Shown here piece by piece: positions 43,344 to 52,314 of a stretch of DNA of 64,000 bases (positions are counted from its first letter, which is position 1; each line of letters starts with the position of its first letter). The stretch comes from Bin87 sp034423115. Lineage in GTDB: Bacteria; Chloroflexota; Dehalococcoidia; Lucifugimonadales; UBA3495. Location of the stretch: positions 1-64,000 of the forward strand of contig DAOUJD010000015.1 in assembly GCA_034423115.1 (NCBI GenBank), written 5' to 3'. The position numbers and the translations under genes are program-made. The notes under the pieces were generated by a model, which did not search any database, was not told the DNA's origin, and saw only the letters and a list, made by a program, of their open reading frames with translations.

Positions 43344-43621
43344 AACGCACTCCTCGAAAGATTCATGTAGCGAGGGGTTCGCAAGCGTCCGACGTAGGTT
43401 TTGTGCCTGTGGATAGTGTGAATGATTGCGTCTGGGCATCGCTCGCGCAGTATCCGTCCGGCAGTGGCCGAGTTCTCATGCACTTCGTAATCGCCTGAGA
43501 TTACGTCGATGTTGACCCATTTGTCCGCGTCAGCATCGGATAGCAAATGTCGGATTTTGGCGTTGTAGATTTCCTCGCCGCGCTTTTTCTGTTCGTCGTA
43601 GGACATTCCGAATGCGCTCAT
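43340..43621 (-). CDS. Small hypothetical protein upstream of the retropepsin-like gene
   Basis: 93 residues, from an ATG with AGGTGAG upstream. Sequence YDEQKKRGEEIYNAKIRHLLSD, then DKWVNIDVISGDYEVHENSATAGRILRER and HRHKTYVGRL. A 4-base overlap with the protease gene implies a coupled two-gene unit. I know the pairing as recurrent in cyanobacteria and Chloroflexota, but no function is established; a toxin-antitoxin-like role is a guess. Confidence 0.7.
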   Translation of the reverse strand: MSAFGMSYDEQKKRGEEIYNAKIRHLLSDADADKWVNIDVISGDYEVHENSATAGRILRERCPDAIIHTIHRHKTYVGRLRTPRYMNLSRSAL

Positions 43622-43700
43622 GGCTCACCTGTGTTGAACATGGGACTACCATACGATTGATCGTATCACATCGCGGATTCGGCTCGCCGGCGCTGTCTCA

Positions 43701-46139
43701 TCAGTCCATCCGCACCGGGTCGATCACCACCCGGCAGTTGCGGGGGATGGGTTCACCGTCCAGAAATTGCCACAGCCGCCGGCCTCGCAGCAGCAACCGC
43801 CAGCGATACCTGCCCCGCACTCGCTCCGGTTGGCAAGGCGTAGGCCCGATCACATCGACGTCGCTGCGCCCATACCTGGCGGCCCGCGCACTCAATCGCC
43901 CCGCCAATCCCTCCAACGTTTGCTGTACTGCTCGCACGCTCAAATCAGCGCACATGATCTGGGCCAGGCGATTGAAAGGCGGGTTCCCCTGCAACTGCCT
44001 GGCTTCAATCTCCGTTTGGTAGAACCCTTCGTAGTCCTGCGCCGCCGCTGCCACGATGGCGTAGTGGTCCGGCTGGTAGGTCTGGATAATAGCCCTGCCC
44101 GGTTGGGTTCCCCGCCCGGAACGTCCGCACACTTGGCAGAGCAGCGCAAACGCCCGTTCACCCGCCCGAAAATCCGGCAGGTTCAACCCCAAATCCGCCA
44201 GCAAGACCGCCGATAGCGTTACATTGGGCAAGTCCAACCCACGCGCAACCATCTGCGTGCCCACCAGGATCTGAGCCTCTCCGTTCGCCAGACGGCCCAT
44301 CGCCCGCTCCAATTCCAGCGGGTCGCGCACCACGTCGGAGTCCCACCGTTCGATCCTGGCGTCGGGATAACGCTGTTGCAGTTCGCCCTCCACCGCCTCG
44401 GTTCCTGCGCCCATCTCCCGGATACGTCCACCGCGACATTGCGGACACGCCCGGGGCAGCCGACGGGAGTGGTTGCAGTAATGGCACAACAGTCTCCGCG
44501 TCTCGGCATGGTAGGCGTAAGCCACCGAGCACCGGCTGCACGTCACCACGCACCCGCAATCGCGACACTGCATGAACGCCGCGCTCCCCCTCCGATTCAA
44601 AAACAGCACCGCCTGCTGGCCGGCCGCAATGGTGCTGTCCAAGGCATCCATCAGGCGGCGGCTGAACACGCTGCGATTGCCCTCCCGCAGTTCCCGCCGC
44701 ATGTCCACCATCTGGGTTTCCGCCAACGGAATCGGCGCTCCGTCGGGTCCGGGCACACGATCCGGCAGACTCATCAGATGATGCCGACCACGCCTTGCGT
44801 CGTGATATGTGCAGACATCGGGCGTCGCCGATCCCATCACGACGACCGCTCCACATCGTCGAGCCAGCGCCAACGCCGCGTCGCGAGCGTGGTAATGCGG
44901 CGCAAACTCCTCCTGTTTGTAGGCAGGTTCGTGTTCCTCGTCCACGATGATGAGGCCCAGGTTGAACGTCGGCGCGAACAGCGCGCTCCGAGGGCCAACC
45001 ACGACGTCCTTCAACCCGTCCCGGATGTCCCACCACTGATCAAATCGCTCCCGCTCGGTGAGGCGATGGTGTAACACCGCGGTGCGCCCGGGAAAACGCT
45101 CATTGACCAGACCCACGGTCTGCGGCGTCAAAGCGATCTCCGGCACCAGGTAGATTGCCTGTTTGCCCAACCCCACGGCGTGAGCAATCGCCCGCAGATA
45201 CACCTCGGTTTTCCCGCTCCCGGTCACGCCGTGGAGCAACACGCTACGAGGCAGTATTCCGGGATCATCCAGCGTCTTTGTAATCCGTGCCAGCGCTCGT
45301 TCCTGCGCGTCAGTCAGCGCGGCCGGCAAAGAGGCTGTTGGAGCGGAGCCGGTCGGTGCCTCGGGCTTCACCCGCTGCCACTCCTCCGCGATCAGCCCGC
45401 GTTCCAGCAGCGCGTCCGCGACCTGTCCAACCCCCGCAGCATCGTACGGCGCCAGAGACTCCCGAATCGCAGCCAACAACTCAATTTGACGGCTGGCGTT
45501 CGCGCGAACGGCGTCCGGAGCATCCGCTTCGGCAGACTCATGCCCGCTCCGGATCAAATGCCGTCGGTAACGGTGAGTGCGCGGCCTCGGCAAACTGACC
45601 TGCTTGCTGACCATCCCCCGATCAACCAGGCGTTGCAACTCTCGTTGTCCGACGTTCGGCCTGTTGGCATCAATCCGCCGCACGAAATCCCTTTCATCCC
45701 ACCGATTCCCCGCCGCCAACAATTCCACCCAAGCCTCTCGCGTGCTCTCACGAAACGACCCGAGATTGGCCTCGTCGTCGGGACCCGAGACGGCAGTCAG
45801 TCGCGAGCGTTGGTGGGTGCGGAACCCGGGTGGCAGCATCGGCGCCAACGACTCAAACGGCGAGCACAGGTAGGTCTGGCCCACCCATTCCGCCAATTCC
45901 AGCCCCAGCGATCCGATCAACGGCGACGGCTCAATGGGATGCAGAATGTCCCGCGTTTCCTCTTCGGGCACAGCCGACGCGTCCGACAGGCTGACCACCA
46001 CCCCCTGCACGTAGCTACGCCCGAACTGTACCCAGACCAGTTGCCCCGGCTCTACCGCGAGATGCCGTGGGATTCGATAGGAGAAAGTCTTGCCCGCCGG
46101 AATCCAGTCGGCGTCGATGGCCACGTCGGCATAGTTCAC
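43701..46139 (-). CDS. priA: Primosomal protein N' (replication restart helicase PriA)
   Basis: 812 residues from a GTG at 46139. N-terminal 3'-DNA-binding domain (FSYRIPRHLAVEPGQLVWVQFGR), Walker A GVTGSGKTEVYL, the DEEH box in IIVDEEHEPAYKQ, the helicase block VVMGSATPD, and eight zinc-binding cysteines between CRDCGC and CPQC. PriA restarts collapsed replication forks. Confidence 0.96.
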   Translation of the reverse strand: MNYADVAIDADWIPAGKTFSYRIPRHLAVEPGQLVWVQFGRSYVQGVVVSLSDASAVPEEETRDILHPIEPSPLIGSLGLELAEWVGQTYLCSPFESLAPMLPPGFRTHQRSRLTAVSGPDDEANLGSFRESTREAWVELLAAGNRWDERDFVRRIDANRPNVGQRELQRLVDRGMVSKQVSLPRPRTHRYRRHLIRSGHESAEADAPDAVRANASRQIELLAAIRESLAPYDAAGVGQVADALLERGLIAEEWQRVKPEAPTGSAPTASLPAALTDAQERALARITKTLDDPGILPRSVLLHGVTGSGKTEVYLRAIAHAVGLGKQAIYLVPEIALTPQTVGLVNERFPGRTAVLHHRLTERERFDQWWDIRDGLKDVVVGPRSALFAPTFNLGLIIVDEEHEPAYKQEEFAPHYHARDAALALARRCGAVVVMGSATPDVCTYHDARRGRHHLMSLPDRVPGPDGAPIPLAETQMVDMRRELREGNRSVFSRRLMDALDSTIAAGQQAVLFLNRRGSAAFMQCRDCGCVVTCSRCSVAYAYHAETRRLLCHYCNHSRRLPRACPQCRGGRIREMGAGTEAVEGELQQRYPDARIERWDSDVVRDPLELERAMGRLANGEAQILVGTQMVARGLDLPNVTLSAVLLADLGLNLPDFRAGERAFALLCQVCGRSGRGTQPGRAIIQTYQPDHYAIVAAAAQDYEGFYQTEIEARQLQGNPPFNRLAQIMCADLSVRAVQQTLEGLAGRLSARAARYGRSDVDVIGPTPCQPERVRGRYRWRLLLRGRRLWQFLDGEPIPRNCRVVIDPVRMD

Positions 46140-46182
46140 GGTTCAATCCAGACCGCGTGTGAGCAGTTCCGCCGCCAGAATA

Positions 46183-46226
46183 AACGAAACCGCCGCTACC
46201 GTGCCATACGACACGGGCGGCGGCTT
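46183..46226 (-). terminator. Terminator of rplS
   Basis: On the minus strand GCCGCCGCCCGTG pairs with CACGGTAGCGGCGG (2-base bulge), followed by TTTCGTTT. It lies between rplS and priA. Confidence 0.7.
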
Positions 46227-46243
46227 GCCTGATGGCTGAGAAG

Positions 46244-46600
46244 CTACCGGCTGCGGTAGGTGGTCTTTTCCTTGATCCGAGCGGCACGCCCTTGGCGTCC
46301 ACGCAGGTAGTACAACTTCGCCCGTCGCACTTTGCCCTGCCTGGTCACTTCCAACGACTCGATCAGCGGCGAGTGCAGGGGAAACACGCGCTCGATTCCT
46401 ATGCCGGCCGTAATCCGCCGCACCGTGAAGTTGGCCGCCGGCCCCTTCCCGTGAGTCCGCCGAATGCAAACTCCTTGGAAGGCCTGCACGCGTTCCCGCG
46501 CACCTTCTCGGATTCGGAAGTTCACACGTACCGTGTCCCCTGGCCCAAATTCCGGGATGTTTTCGTTAGTCTCAAAAGAAACCAGTTCAGATGCTTTCAT
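46244..46600 (-). CDS. rplS: Ribosomal protein bL19
   Basis: 118 residues with L19 blocks: FGPGDTVRVNFRIREG, RVQAFQGVCIRR, ERVFPLHSPLIESLEVTRQGKVRRAKLYYLR. In many genomes it follows trmD; here it stands alone with its own terminator. Confidence 0.97.
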   Translation of the reverse strand: MKASELVSFETNENIPEFGPGDTVRVNFRIREGARERVQAFQGVCIRRTHGKGPAANFTVRRITAGIGIERVFPLHSPLIESLEVTRQGKVRRAKLYYLRGRQGRAARIKEKTTYRSR

Positions 46601-46714
46601 GGTTAATCCAACGACGGCAGTGGAGTTTGTGTCGATAGCTAGGTAACGCTCTCACCGCACTAGCTGCCAACAATCGGCGACATTTTATCACAAGCGCGAA
46701 CTACAACACCGGGC

Positions 46715-47038
46715 TCATTCCACGCCGATGAAACTGATGCTTTCGAGATAAACGGCCCGGTCATCCTCGACTACGTAGTATCCAATCTCAAAAACCCTGC
46801 CCAAGGCTATGGTGCGACTATCGTAAGCCGAGCCGGGCTGCCACTTGCCCAAATACGGTTGTTGCGCCAACAGCATTTTGATGAACCGCAGATCAGAGGG
46901 CGCCACCATCGGATTGAGTCTCCCAAGTTGGATTTCCCTCCGCCAATCGGAGTCAAACCCGGGCGTTTCCAGAACTTCATAGGCTGACCTGTTGTCGGGC
47001 GCGTCTCTCAGCAATCCTGTTCCCCCTCCTGACTCCAT
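46715..47038 (-). CDS. Small protein, candidate RelE-like toxin of a Panacea pair
   Basis: 107 residues overlapping the end of the upstream Panacea-like gene by 62 bases; a shorter start is possible. The C-terminal part (SDLRFIKMLLAQQPYLG, then IGYYVVEDDRAVYLESISF) has the beta-hairpin layout of small RelE/ParE-like toxins, but the match is loose. Position next to a Panacea-domain gene is the main argument. Confidence 0.5.
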   Translation of the reverse strand: MESGGGTGLLRDAPDNRSAYEVLETPGFDSDWRREIQLGRLNPMVAPSDLRFIKMLLAQQPYLGKWQPGSAYDSRTIALGRVFEIGYYVVEDDRAVYLESISFIGVE

Positions 47039-47552
47039 CTGCGCTCAACGGCGGGGCCGAAATTCCAGCCACCTCATACGGGATCGCGTCGCCGTCGTCC
47101 GTCGCGAGCCATCCCGCTTCCTCCTGCACGTATTCTTCGATACCCGCGAAGTTGAAGCCGGCAAATCGCTTTACCTGTGCCGCCAGAATCGTACAGTCTT
47201 CAAAAGTAAGAACACCCTCTTTGACCGTCCGCTGGGGATATATCAGGTTGCGTCCGTGATCCTTGCGGCCATCTCGGGGCGGACTGCCGAAAATTTTTAT
47301 ATCGCCGGCCTCCAACATCTCCCTTTTTAGCGCCGGCCAGTTCTCCGGAAACGGGCCGTGGGGATAGTGGACATACGTGGTTCCTGTGATGGGTGCGCCG
47401 TGCTGCCTGTACGCCTCAGAGTCGGCATAGTAGAGCAGCTTATACACCTTGCGTTCGCCGAAATAAGAGTCGGATTTGGAATGTTCGGCCATGCAGATGA
47501 CCGCTTCGATCACCTTGGCCGGGTCCTGGGTGAATTGGGCCGGCGTCTCCAT
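46977..47552 (-). CDS. Panacea (SocA-like, DUF4065) domain protein, candidate antitoxin
   Basis: 191 residues from the ATG at 47552 with GGAGG 7 bases upstream. The sequence VYKLLYYADSEAYRQHGAPITGTTYVHYPHGPFPENW is the Panacea/DUF4065 signature. Panacea domains act as antitoxin parts in diverse toxin-antitoxin systems and in phage genes. The partner downstream at 46715 overlaps it. Confidence 0.78.
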   Translation of the reverse strand: METPAQFTQDPAKVIEAVICMAEHSKSDSYFGERKVYKLLYYADSEAYRQHGAPITGTTYVHYPHGPFPENWPALKREMLEAGDIKIFGSPPRDGRKDHGRNLIYPQRTVKEGVLTFEDCTILAAQVKRFAGFNFAGIEEYVQEEAGWLATDDGDAIPYEVAGISAPPLSADGVRRGNRIAERRARQQVSL

Positions 47553-47599
47553 ATGGTCGCCTCCTAGTTTGCGACATTGCAAAAATTATACTATCGGGG

Positions 47600-47640
47600 A
47601 ACAAAAGGACGCGCCCCCCGAGCTGTTGCCTTGGGGGACG
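47600..47640 (-). terminator. Terminator of the 47683 gene
   Basis: On the minus strand GCGTCCCCCAAG pairs imperfectly with CTCGGGGGGCGC, followed by GTCCTTTTGTT. It lies 43 bases after the NHL-type gene. Confidence 0.6.
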
Positions 47641-47682
47641 CATCGCCGGTTTATAAAAGCTTGACAGCCAGGCGAGGCCGCC

Positions 47683-48558
47683 CTACTGCCGCACGTACTT
47701 GTCCACCCGCTCCTGCGCCCCCAGCGCCATGTAGATGTTGCCCTGGGCGTCCACCCAACTCCCGTGCGCCGATTCCGAGTCCCACCGCGCCAGCACGTTG
47801 CCGTCCGGGTCCATGATGCTCACCCGCGGCGACATCCCGTTGGCTCCGCCTTCGCTGATCACCAGCGAACCCTCGCTGTCCACCGATATGTCCAGCGGCC
47901 GGCGCATGTCTTCCCACATGGTGATGTGCTCGCCATCGGGAGAGTAAATCTGCATGCGGTTGTTCTCCCGGTCGCACAGGTACAGGTTGCCGTTCGGATG
48001 CGCCACGATGCTGTGCGGCAGGTGGAATTCTCCCGGCCCACCCTTGCCCGGCTCGCCCCACGACTGCTTCAGCTGCCCATCGCGCGAGAATCGATGCACG
48101 CGGGCGTTCCGGTATCCATCAGACACGTACAGGTCGCCGTTGGGCGCCGGCACCAACTCCGTCGGATAGTTGAACGGCCCCGCCGAACGCGGGCACACCT
48201 CGCCCGGAATTTCGCAGCCAGTGTCGGAGTGAACGCCCCGGTCGCCGATCACCTGCAACGGCTTGCCATCCAGCGTGTAGATCACGCACACCGAGTCGGT
48301 GCGGTCGGTCAGGTACACGATATCGTCCTCGATGTAGATGCCGTGCGCCTCGTCAATCGCCCGCAGACCCCACGAACCCAGGTAGTTGCCCCCCGGCCCG
48401 AAAATCAGCACGGGCGGGTCCTTGCGCTGGAAAACATAGACCTGGTTCTGTGAGTCGGTGGCAACCGCCGAAGCGTTGCCCATGGTCATCCCCTCGGGCA
48501 ACTGCGCCCAGTCTCTTTCCAAAACGTAGGTGTAATTTCCGGAACCAACGGTAGTCAT
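47683..48558 (-). CDS. NHL-repeat propeller protein
   Basis: 291 residues from the ATG at 48558 (AAGGAGG upstream). Repeats: VATDSQNQVYVFQRKDPPVLIFGPGG, AHGIYIEDDIVYLTDR, YPTELVPAPNGDLYVSDGYRN, LPHSIVAHPNGNLYLCDRENNRMQIY, DISVDSEGSLVISEGG. The blocks are those of peptidyl-alpha-hydroxyglycine lyase-like propellers, but activity is unproven. It is a distant relative of the 2449 protein. Confidence 0.85.
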   Translation of the reverse strand: MTTVGSGNYTYVLERDWAQLPEGMTMGNASAVATDSQNQVYVFQRKDPPVLIFGPGGNYLGSWGLRAIDEAHGIYIEDDIVYLTDRTDSVCVIYTLDGKPLQVIGDRGVHSDTGCEIPGEVCPRSAGPFNYPTELVPAPNGDLYVSDGYRNARVHRFSRDGQLKQSWGEPGKGGPGEFHLPHSIVAHPNGNLYLCDRENNRMQIYSPDGEHITMWEDMRRPLDISVDSEGSLVISEGGANGMSPRVSIMDPDGNVLARWDSESAHGSWVDAQGNIYMALGAQERVDKYVRQ

Positions 48559-48678
48559 CGCGCCACCTCCTTGCCGGTGAGCCAAACGGATGCCGATTCT
48601 TGATGAAATCGGGTTCTCAAACGCTCCATAGCCTCGCTGGCTATGGGCGCATTCTAGCAGACGGTAGCCGCCGGGCGA

Positions 48679-49551
48679 TCAGTCGAAAAATCCGCTAAGG
48701 ATATGCTCTTTGATCGCGTTCGCCACCAGCCCGGGACGCTGCAACGGCACGTCGTGGATGCTGTCTTCCATCCAGACCGTCTTACTCCGAGGCAGCAGCG
48801 ATTGCGCTCTGGAGATCGATTCCTCCCGCCGGAACCGCCGCTCGTGGGCGTCCGGTGTGGACTGCCGCGCCGGCAGCATCAGGGTCGCGCATTTCAGCAG
48901 CGGGTATAGCTCGCCTGGTCTGTGGTCCCACAGCGCGTCGATGATTCGCAGGTGGTTCGCCCGCCGCAAATTGGATTGGATCGTCCCGTCCTCCAACACG
49001 CGGAAATTCGCCAGCACCGCCTCCGTAGTCTCCGGCGGCGCGTTCGGCCCGAACCGCCCGCTGGACTCCACACGTTCCCGCATCATCTGCGGCGTGAAGC
49101 CCGTGAAAATCGGCGGCGCCATCTCCTCCCGCGCCTGCTCCAGCGTCCATCCCGGCCGACTAGAAATGTCGATGGTCCCGCCGTCCACGAAGATCAGGCC
49201 ACCGGCCATCTGGGGATGGGCTACCGCCAACTCCAATGCCACGTCTGCGCCCCAGGAATGCCCCACGATGATCGGTCGCTCCCAACCCAGGTGATCGATC
49301 ATCGCCGCGGCATCGCCCAAAACCGTCCCAAAGTCGTAGCCCTCCTCCACCTGCGCCGACTGCCCGTGCCCTCGCTGGTCCATCGCCACAATCCGAAAAT
49401 CCTCCGCCAGCAGCGGCGCAACCAGATCCCAGATGTGGCACGTGGACGCCAGCCCGTGCAGCAGCAAAACGGGACGGCCGTGACCACCCCAATCCCGACA
49501 GTGAAACGGCAATCCTCGCAGGTCAACGAAACAGTCTTTGGGTGTAGGCAT
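48679..49551 (-). CDS. Alpha/beta hydrolase
   Basis: 290 residues from the ATG at 49551, with GAGGAG 7 bases upstream. The alpha/beta hydrolase core is complete: VLLLHGLASTCHIWDLVAPLL, the MDQRGHGQS loop, the nucleophile elbow VGHSWGADVALELA, and a final His in DSIHDVPLQRP. Substrate unknown; similar folds serve as haloalkane dehalogenases, epoxide hydrolases or esterases. Confidence 0.88.
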   Translation of the reverse strand: MPTPKDCFVDLRGLPFHCRDWGGHGRPVLLLHGLASTCHIWDLVAPLLAEDFRIVAMDQRGHGQSAQVEEGYDFGTVLGDAAAMIDHLGWERPIIVGHSWGADVALELAVAHPQMAGGLIFVDGGTIDISSRPGWTLEQAREEMAPPIFTGFTPQMMRERVESSGRFGPNAPPETTEAVLANFRVLEDGTIQSNLRRANHLRIIDALWDHRPGELYPLLKCATLMLPARQSTPDAHERRFRREESISRAQSLLPRSKTVWMEDSIHDVPLQRPGLVANAIKEHILSGFFD

Positions 49552-49609
49552 CGGCAAACTCCTCGTGGCATTCTAGCACGGGCCGCCTGCTATAATTCCG
49601 CCTGAGCCC

Positions 49610-49658
49610 CGCTCGTCCTGAGCGCGCCATAGGTCCGCCTGTGGAGAATCGAAGGATA
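49610..49658. repeat. Dispersed intergenic repeat (CTCGTCCTGAG type), copy 1
   Basis: CGCTCGTCCTGAG at the left and a GGTCCGCCTGTGG/AATCGAAGGA-type right part match the longer copy at 61421-61530. Repeats of this kind are common intergenic elements in many genomes. TATAAT at 49591-49596 lies just before it. Confidence 0.6.
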
Positions 49659-49694
49659 CGCCGGCGCTCCCCAACTCACAGGAGGAATCCCAAA

Positions 49695-50033
49695 ATGTAC
49701 GCCATTTTCGTGACCATCAACATCAAGGACGGCTTCGCCGACGAGTTTTCCGCCGCCAGCCTCGGCGACGGCCAGGGCAGCGTCCGCGACGAGGAAAACT
49801 GCTTCCGCTTCGACATCCTGCGCAGCCCCGACAACCCCAACCAGTTCTACCTCTACGAGGTTTACGCCAACCGCGAGGCCCACGCTACTCACCGCGAGCA
49901 GCCCCACTACGTCGCCTGGCGTTCCGCCGTCGAGCACATGTTTGAAGGCGACCTGGGCCGCGTCGAAATGGAGACCGTGTTCCCCTCCGACGACGGTTGG
50001 CGCGCCCAAAAACCCGGTCTCGTCAACTGGTAA
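49695..50033 (+). CDS. Antibiotic biosynthesis monooxygenase (ABM) domain protein
   Basis: 112 residues from the ATG at 49695 with AGGAGG upstream. It is a small ferredoxin-like-fold ABM protein: MYAIFVTINIKDGFADEF, ENCFRFDILRS, QFYLYEVYANREAHATHRE, HYVAWRSAVEHMFEG. This places it with LsrG/YgiN-type proteins; the catalytic role is uncertain. Confidence 0.85.
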   Translation: MYAIFVTINIKDGFADEFSAASLGDGQGSVRDEENCFRFDILRSPDNPNQFYLYEVYANREAHATHREQPHYVAWRSAVEHMFEGDLGRVEMETVFPSDDGWRAQKPGLVNW

Positions 50034-50173
50034 GACCAACCGGACCCCATACCGCTTCATTTTCATCCCGGACCAAGGCGGCAGTTCCCATATAAGGCTA
50101 AAACCGCACCGGACTGCCGCGCATAACTTACCAAGCGCGCTGTCATAACTTCCGGCGCATAAGAGGTCTGCTC

Positions 50174-50740
50174 ATGTTGCGATATTTCGCGCCCCGTGAT
50201 CTGGGCGGCATCGCGGCCGTTGCCGCCGTAGCGTTCCTCATCCTCGCCATCTTCGCCTGGACGGAACGGACCGACCTGGTTGACCCGCATGATCTCTCGG
50301 TAACCGGTTGGTCGTGGCGCTTGTGGCAGATCGGCCCGTTGGTGTTCGCCTTCGTCGGCGTGTGGTGGATCTGGCTCAGCACCCGCCGGGTCGCCTGGGT
50401 GCGCAGCCTCGCGCTGGGAATCCTCGCCGCGATGGTCTTCGCCAACGGATACACTGAAGTTTTCGGCGACTATTGGGGCGACGTCTGGCGCACGGTCAAC
50501 CCCCTGTTCATCGCTTCGTGCAGCGTCTCCGCCGTTGCCCTCTGGCGTTGCGGATGTGCCGCTGGCAAAATTGGCGTTGCAATCCCGGTGGCGCTGGCGG
50601 TCGTCCTGTTCGCCAACGCATATTTCGTCAACAACGCCGTCGTTTGGCAGATCATGGACCCGGTGCGTATGCTCACCGAAATCGCCTGGGCCGCCGCCGC
50701 CCGCTACGCCAACGTCGCGGAACCCGCCGGCGCGGAGTAA
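50174..50740 (+). CDS. Predicted integral membrane protein
   Basis: 188 residues with about five hydrophobic segments (IAAVAAVAFLILAIFAW, IGPLVFAFVGVWWIWL, LALGILAAMVFANG, NPLFIASCSVSAVALW, AIPVALAVVLFANAYF). No recognised family. It ends 7 bases before the ATL gene, so it may be cotranscribed with it. Confidence 0.65.
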   Translation: MLRYFAPRDLGGIAAVAAVAFLILAIFAWTERTDLVDPHDLSVTGWSWRLWQIGPLVFAFVGVWWIWLSTRRVAWVRSLALGILAAMVFANGYTEVFGDYWGDVWRTVNPLFIASCSVSAVALWRCGCAAGKIGVAIPVALAVVLFANAYFVNNAVVWQIMDPVRMLTEIAWAAAARYANVAEPAGAE

Positions 50741-50747
50741 TCCCACG

Positions 50748-51095
50748 ATGCACGACGTTGTGACTGAACAATCGGAACGCCGTGTCCCCGCCGTGTACGA
50801 CCGCGTCCTCGAAGTCGTGCGCCAGATCCCCTACGGAAAGGTTGCCACCTACGGGCAGATCGCCATGATCGTCGGCAACTGCACCCCTCGCATGGTTGGT
50901 TACTGCATGGCCTCGCTGGATCCCGACTCCGACGTCCCGTGGCAGCGCGTCATCAACCGTCAGGGCAAGATCAGTCCCCGCGGTGTCGGCGACGGTGCGC
51001 TGCGACAGCGTCAACTCCTGATCGCCGAGGGCGTCGAGTTCAGCGACGCCGACCGCATCAGCTTCCGCAAATTCGGCTGGCTCGACCCCTACTGA
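50748..51095 (+). CDS. MGMT-like alkyltransferase-like protein (ATL)
   Basis: 115 residues from the ATG at 50748, with GGAG upstream. It has the O6-alkylguanine DNA-binding fold (VRQIPYGKVATYGQIA, GYCMASLDPDSDVPWQRVIN, GKISPRG), but the alkyl-acceptor motif PCHR reads P-W-Q-R. Such ATLs bind O6-alkylguanine and recruit nucleotide excision repair. Next to it are an EVE-domain nuclease-like gene and mutM, both base-damage or base-modification related. Confidence 0.88.
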   Translation: MHDVVTEQSERRVPAVYDRVLEVVRQIPYGKVATYGQIAMIVGNCTPRMVGYCMASLDPDSDVPWQRVINRQGKISPRGVGDGALRQRQLLIAEGVEFSDADRISFRKFGWLDPY

Positions 51096-51153
51096 GCCAA
51101 GCATCGGCGCATAAATGCTATTACGTCGCGAGATGATGGTACCGGAGGTACCC

Positions 51154-52278
51154 ATGGCGTTCCATTTGGATTTGTTCACGCCGGCTACATGGCAAGCATT
51201 CAGGGACTCGGGTGCCACCGTCACCGGCTTCCGCCAAAGACACAAGAATCTAGCCGCCGAACGGGTTCACCAGGGCGATATATTCCTGTGCTACCTAACC
51301 AGGCTTTCACGATGGTGCGGTATGTTGCGCGTGGTATCTGAGATGTATGAAGACCATTCGCCATTGGACTCCGATTCCGACATATTCGTCCAGTTTCCGA
51401 TTCGATTTAAAGTAGAACCGCTGGTAATACTTGACCCTGAGTTAGCCATTCCCGTGCGCATAGATACCGTATGGAACCGATTGTCGATCACAAACCAATA
51501 CGCCATTGATTATCCGTATTGGACTGGGTTCTTCCGGGGATCGTTGAATTCGTTCACAACGGAGGATGGGAAATTCCTATCCGAAATTCTGTTTGATCAA
51601 AAAAATCACCGAATTGTTCACCCTTTTAGCGAAAGGGATAAGCGCGAGCTACGGAGTGCTCCGACGATCCGGACGCCAGATCGTGATGTTGAAGTAGAAG
51701 TGCCAGAGGACGATTTGACAGATACGTCCGCTTCAAACGAATTGACGTTGAACAGTCGGGAGCATTCATTGCAGATGCAGGCCATGGTGGCACAGATTGG
51801 GGCCGAAATGGGGTTTCGGATTTGGGTCCCGCGGGCGGACAAATCTAGGATTCTTGAACGAATACCTCAAGATTGGCACGCGGCGTTCCTAGCTGAATTG
51901 CCTCTAAACTACGACGACACTACCCTTCGAACGATTGAACAGATAGACGTTTTGTGGCTCAAGAATCGTTCGATGTCTCGCGCTTTCGAAATCGAACATA
52001 CTACGGCGATCAATTCGGGCTTGCTCAGGATGGCGGACCTACTAGCATTGCAGCCCAACATGGACATACGTCTACATATCGTCGCGCCCGATGAGAGGAG
52101 AGCCCAAGTTCTGCGCGAGATCAGACGACCGGTGTTTTCACTGCTGGAAAAAGGGCCTCTGTACGAACAATGTTCATATTTGTCGTACGATTCCATCGAA
52201 ACGCTTAGCCAGACGCCCAATCTACGCCACATAAACGACAGCATAATTGGTGAGTACGACGAGACCGCAGAGGTCTAA
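51154..52278 (+). CDS. EVE/PUA-like domain protein with nuclease-like C terminus
   Basis: 374 residues from the ATG at 51154, with GGAGG 5 bases upstream. The N-terminal 130 residues (HLDLFTPATWQAFRDSG, FRQRHKNLAAERVHQGDIFLCYLTRLSRWCGMLRV) are an EVE-like domain, a fold that reads modified bases. The C-terminal part has IDVLWLKN, RAFEIEHTTAINSGLLRMADLLAL, a D...E-x-E layout of a restriction-endonuclease-like core. Its codons are visibly richer in A and T than neighbours, suggesting transfer. It resembles modification-dependent restriction enzymes; this is inference from domain order. Confidence 0.7.
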   Translation: MAFHLDLFTPATWQAFRDSGATVTGFRQRHKNLAAERVHQGDIFLCYLTRLSRWCGMLRVVSEMYEDHSPLDSDSDIFVQFPIRFKVEPLVILDPELAIPVRIDTVWNRLSITNQYAIDYPYWTGFFRGSLNSFTTEDGKFLSEILFDQKNHRIVHPFSERDKRELRSAPTIRTPDRDVEVEVPEDDLTDTSASNELTLNSREHSLQMQAMVAQIGAEMGFRIWVPRADKSRILERIPQDWHAAFLAELPLNYDDTTLRTIEQIDVLWLKNRSMSRAFEIEHTTAINSGLLRMADLLALQPNMDIRLHIVAPDERRAQVLREIRRPVFSLLEKGPLYEQCSYLSYDSIETLSQTPNLRHINDSIIGEYDETAEV

Positions 52279-52314
52279 ACTCAGGGTTCCCTACTGACCG
52301 GGAGGTGAATCACC

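Noticed and set aside
49591..49596. TATAAT before the ABM gene
   Set aside because: No -35 box and about 100 bases before the gene with a repeat between; not called as a promoter.
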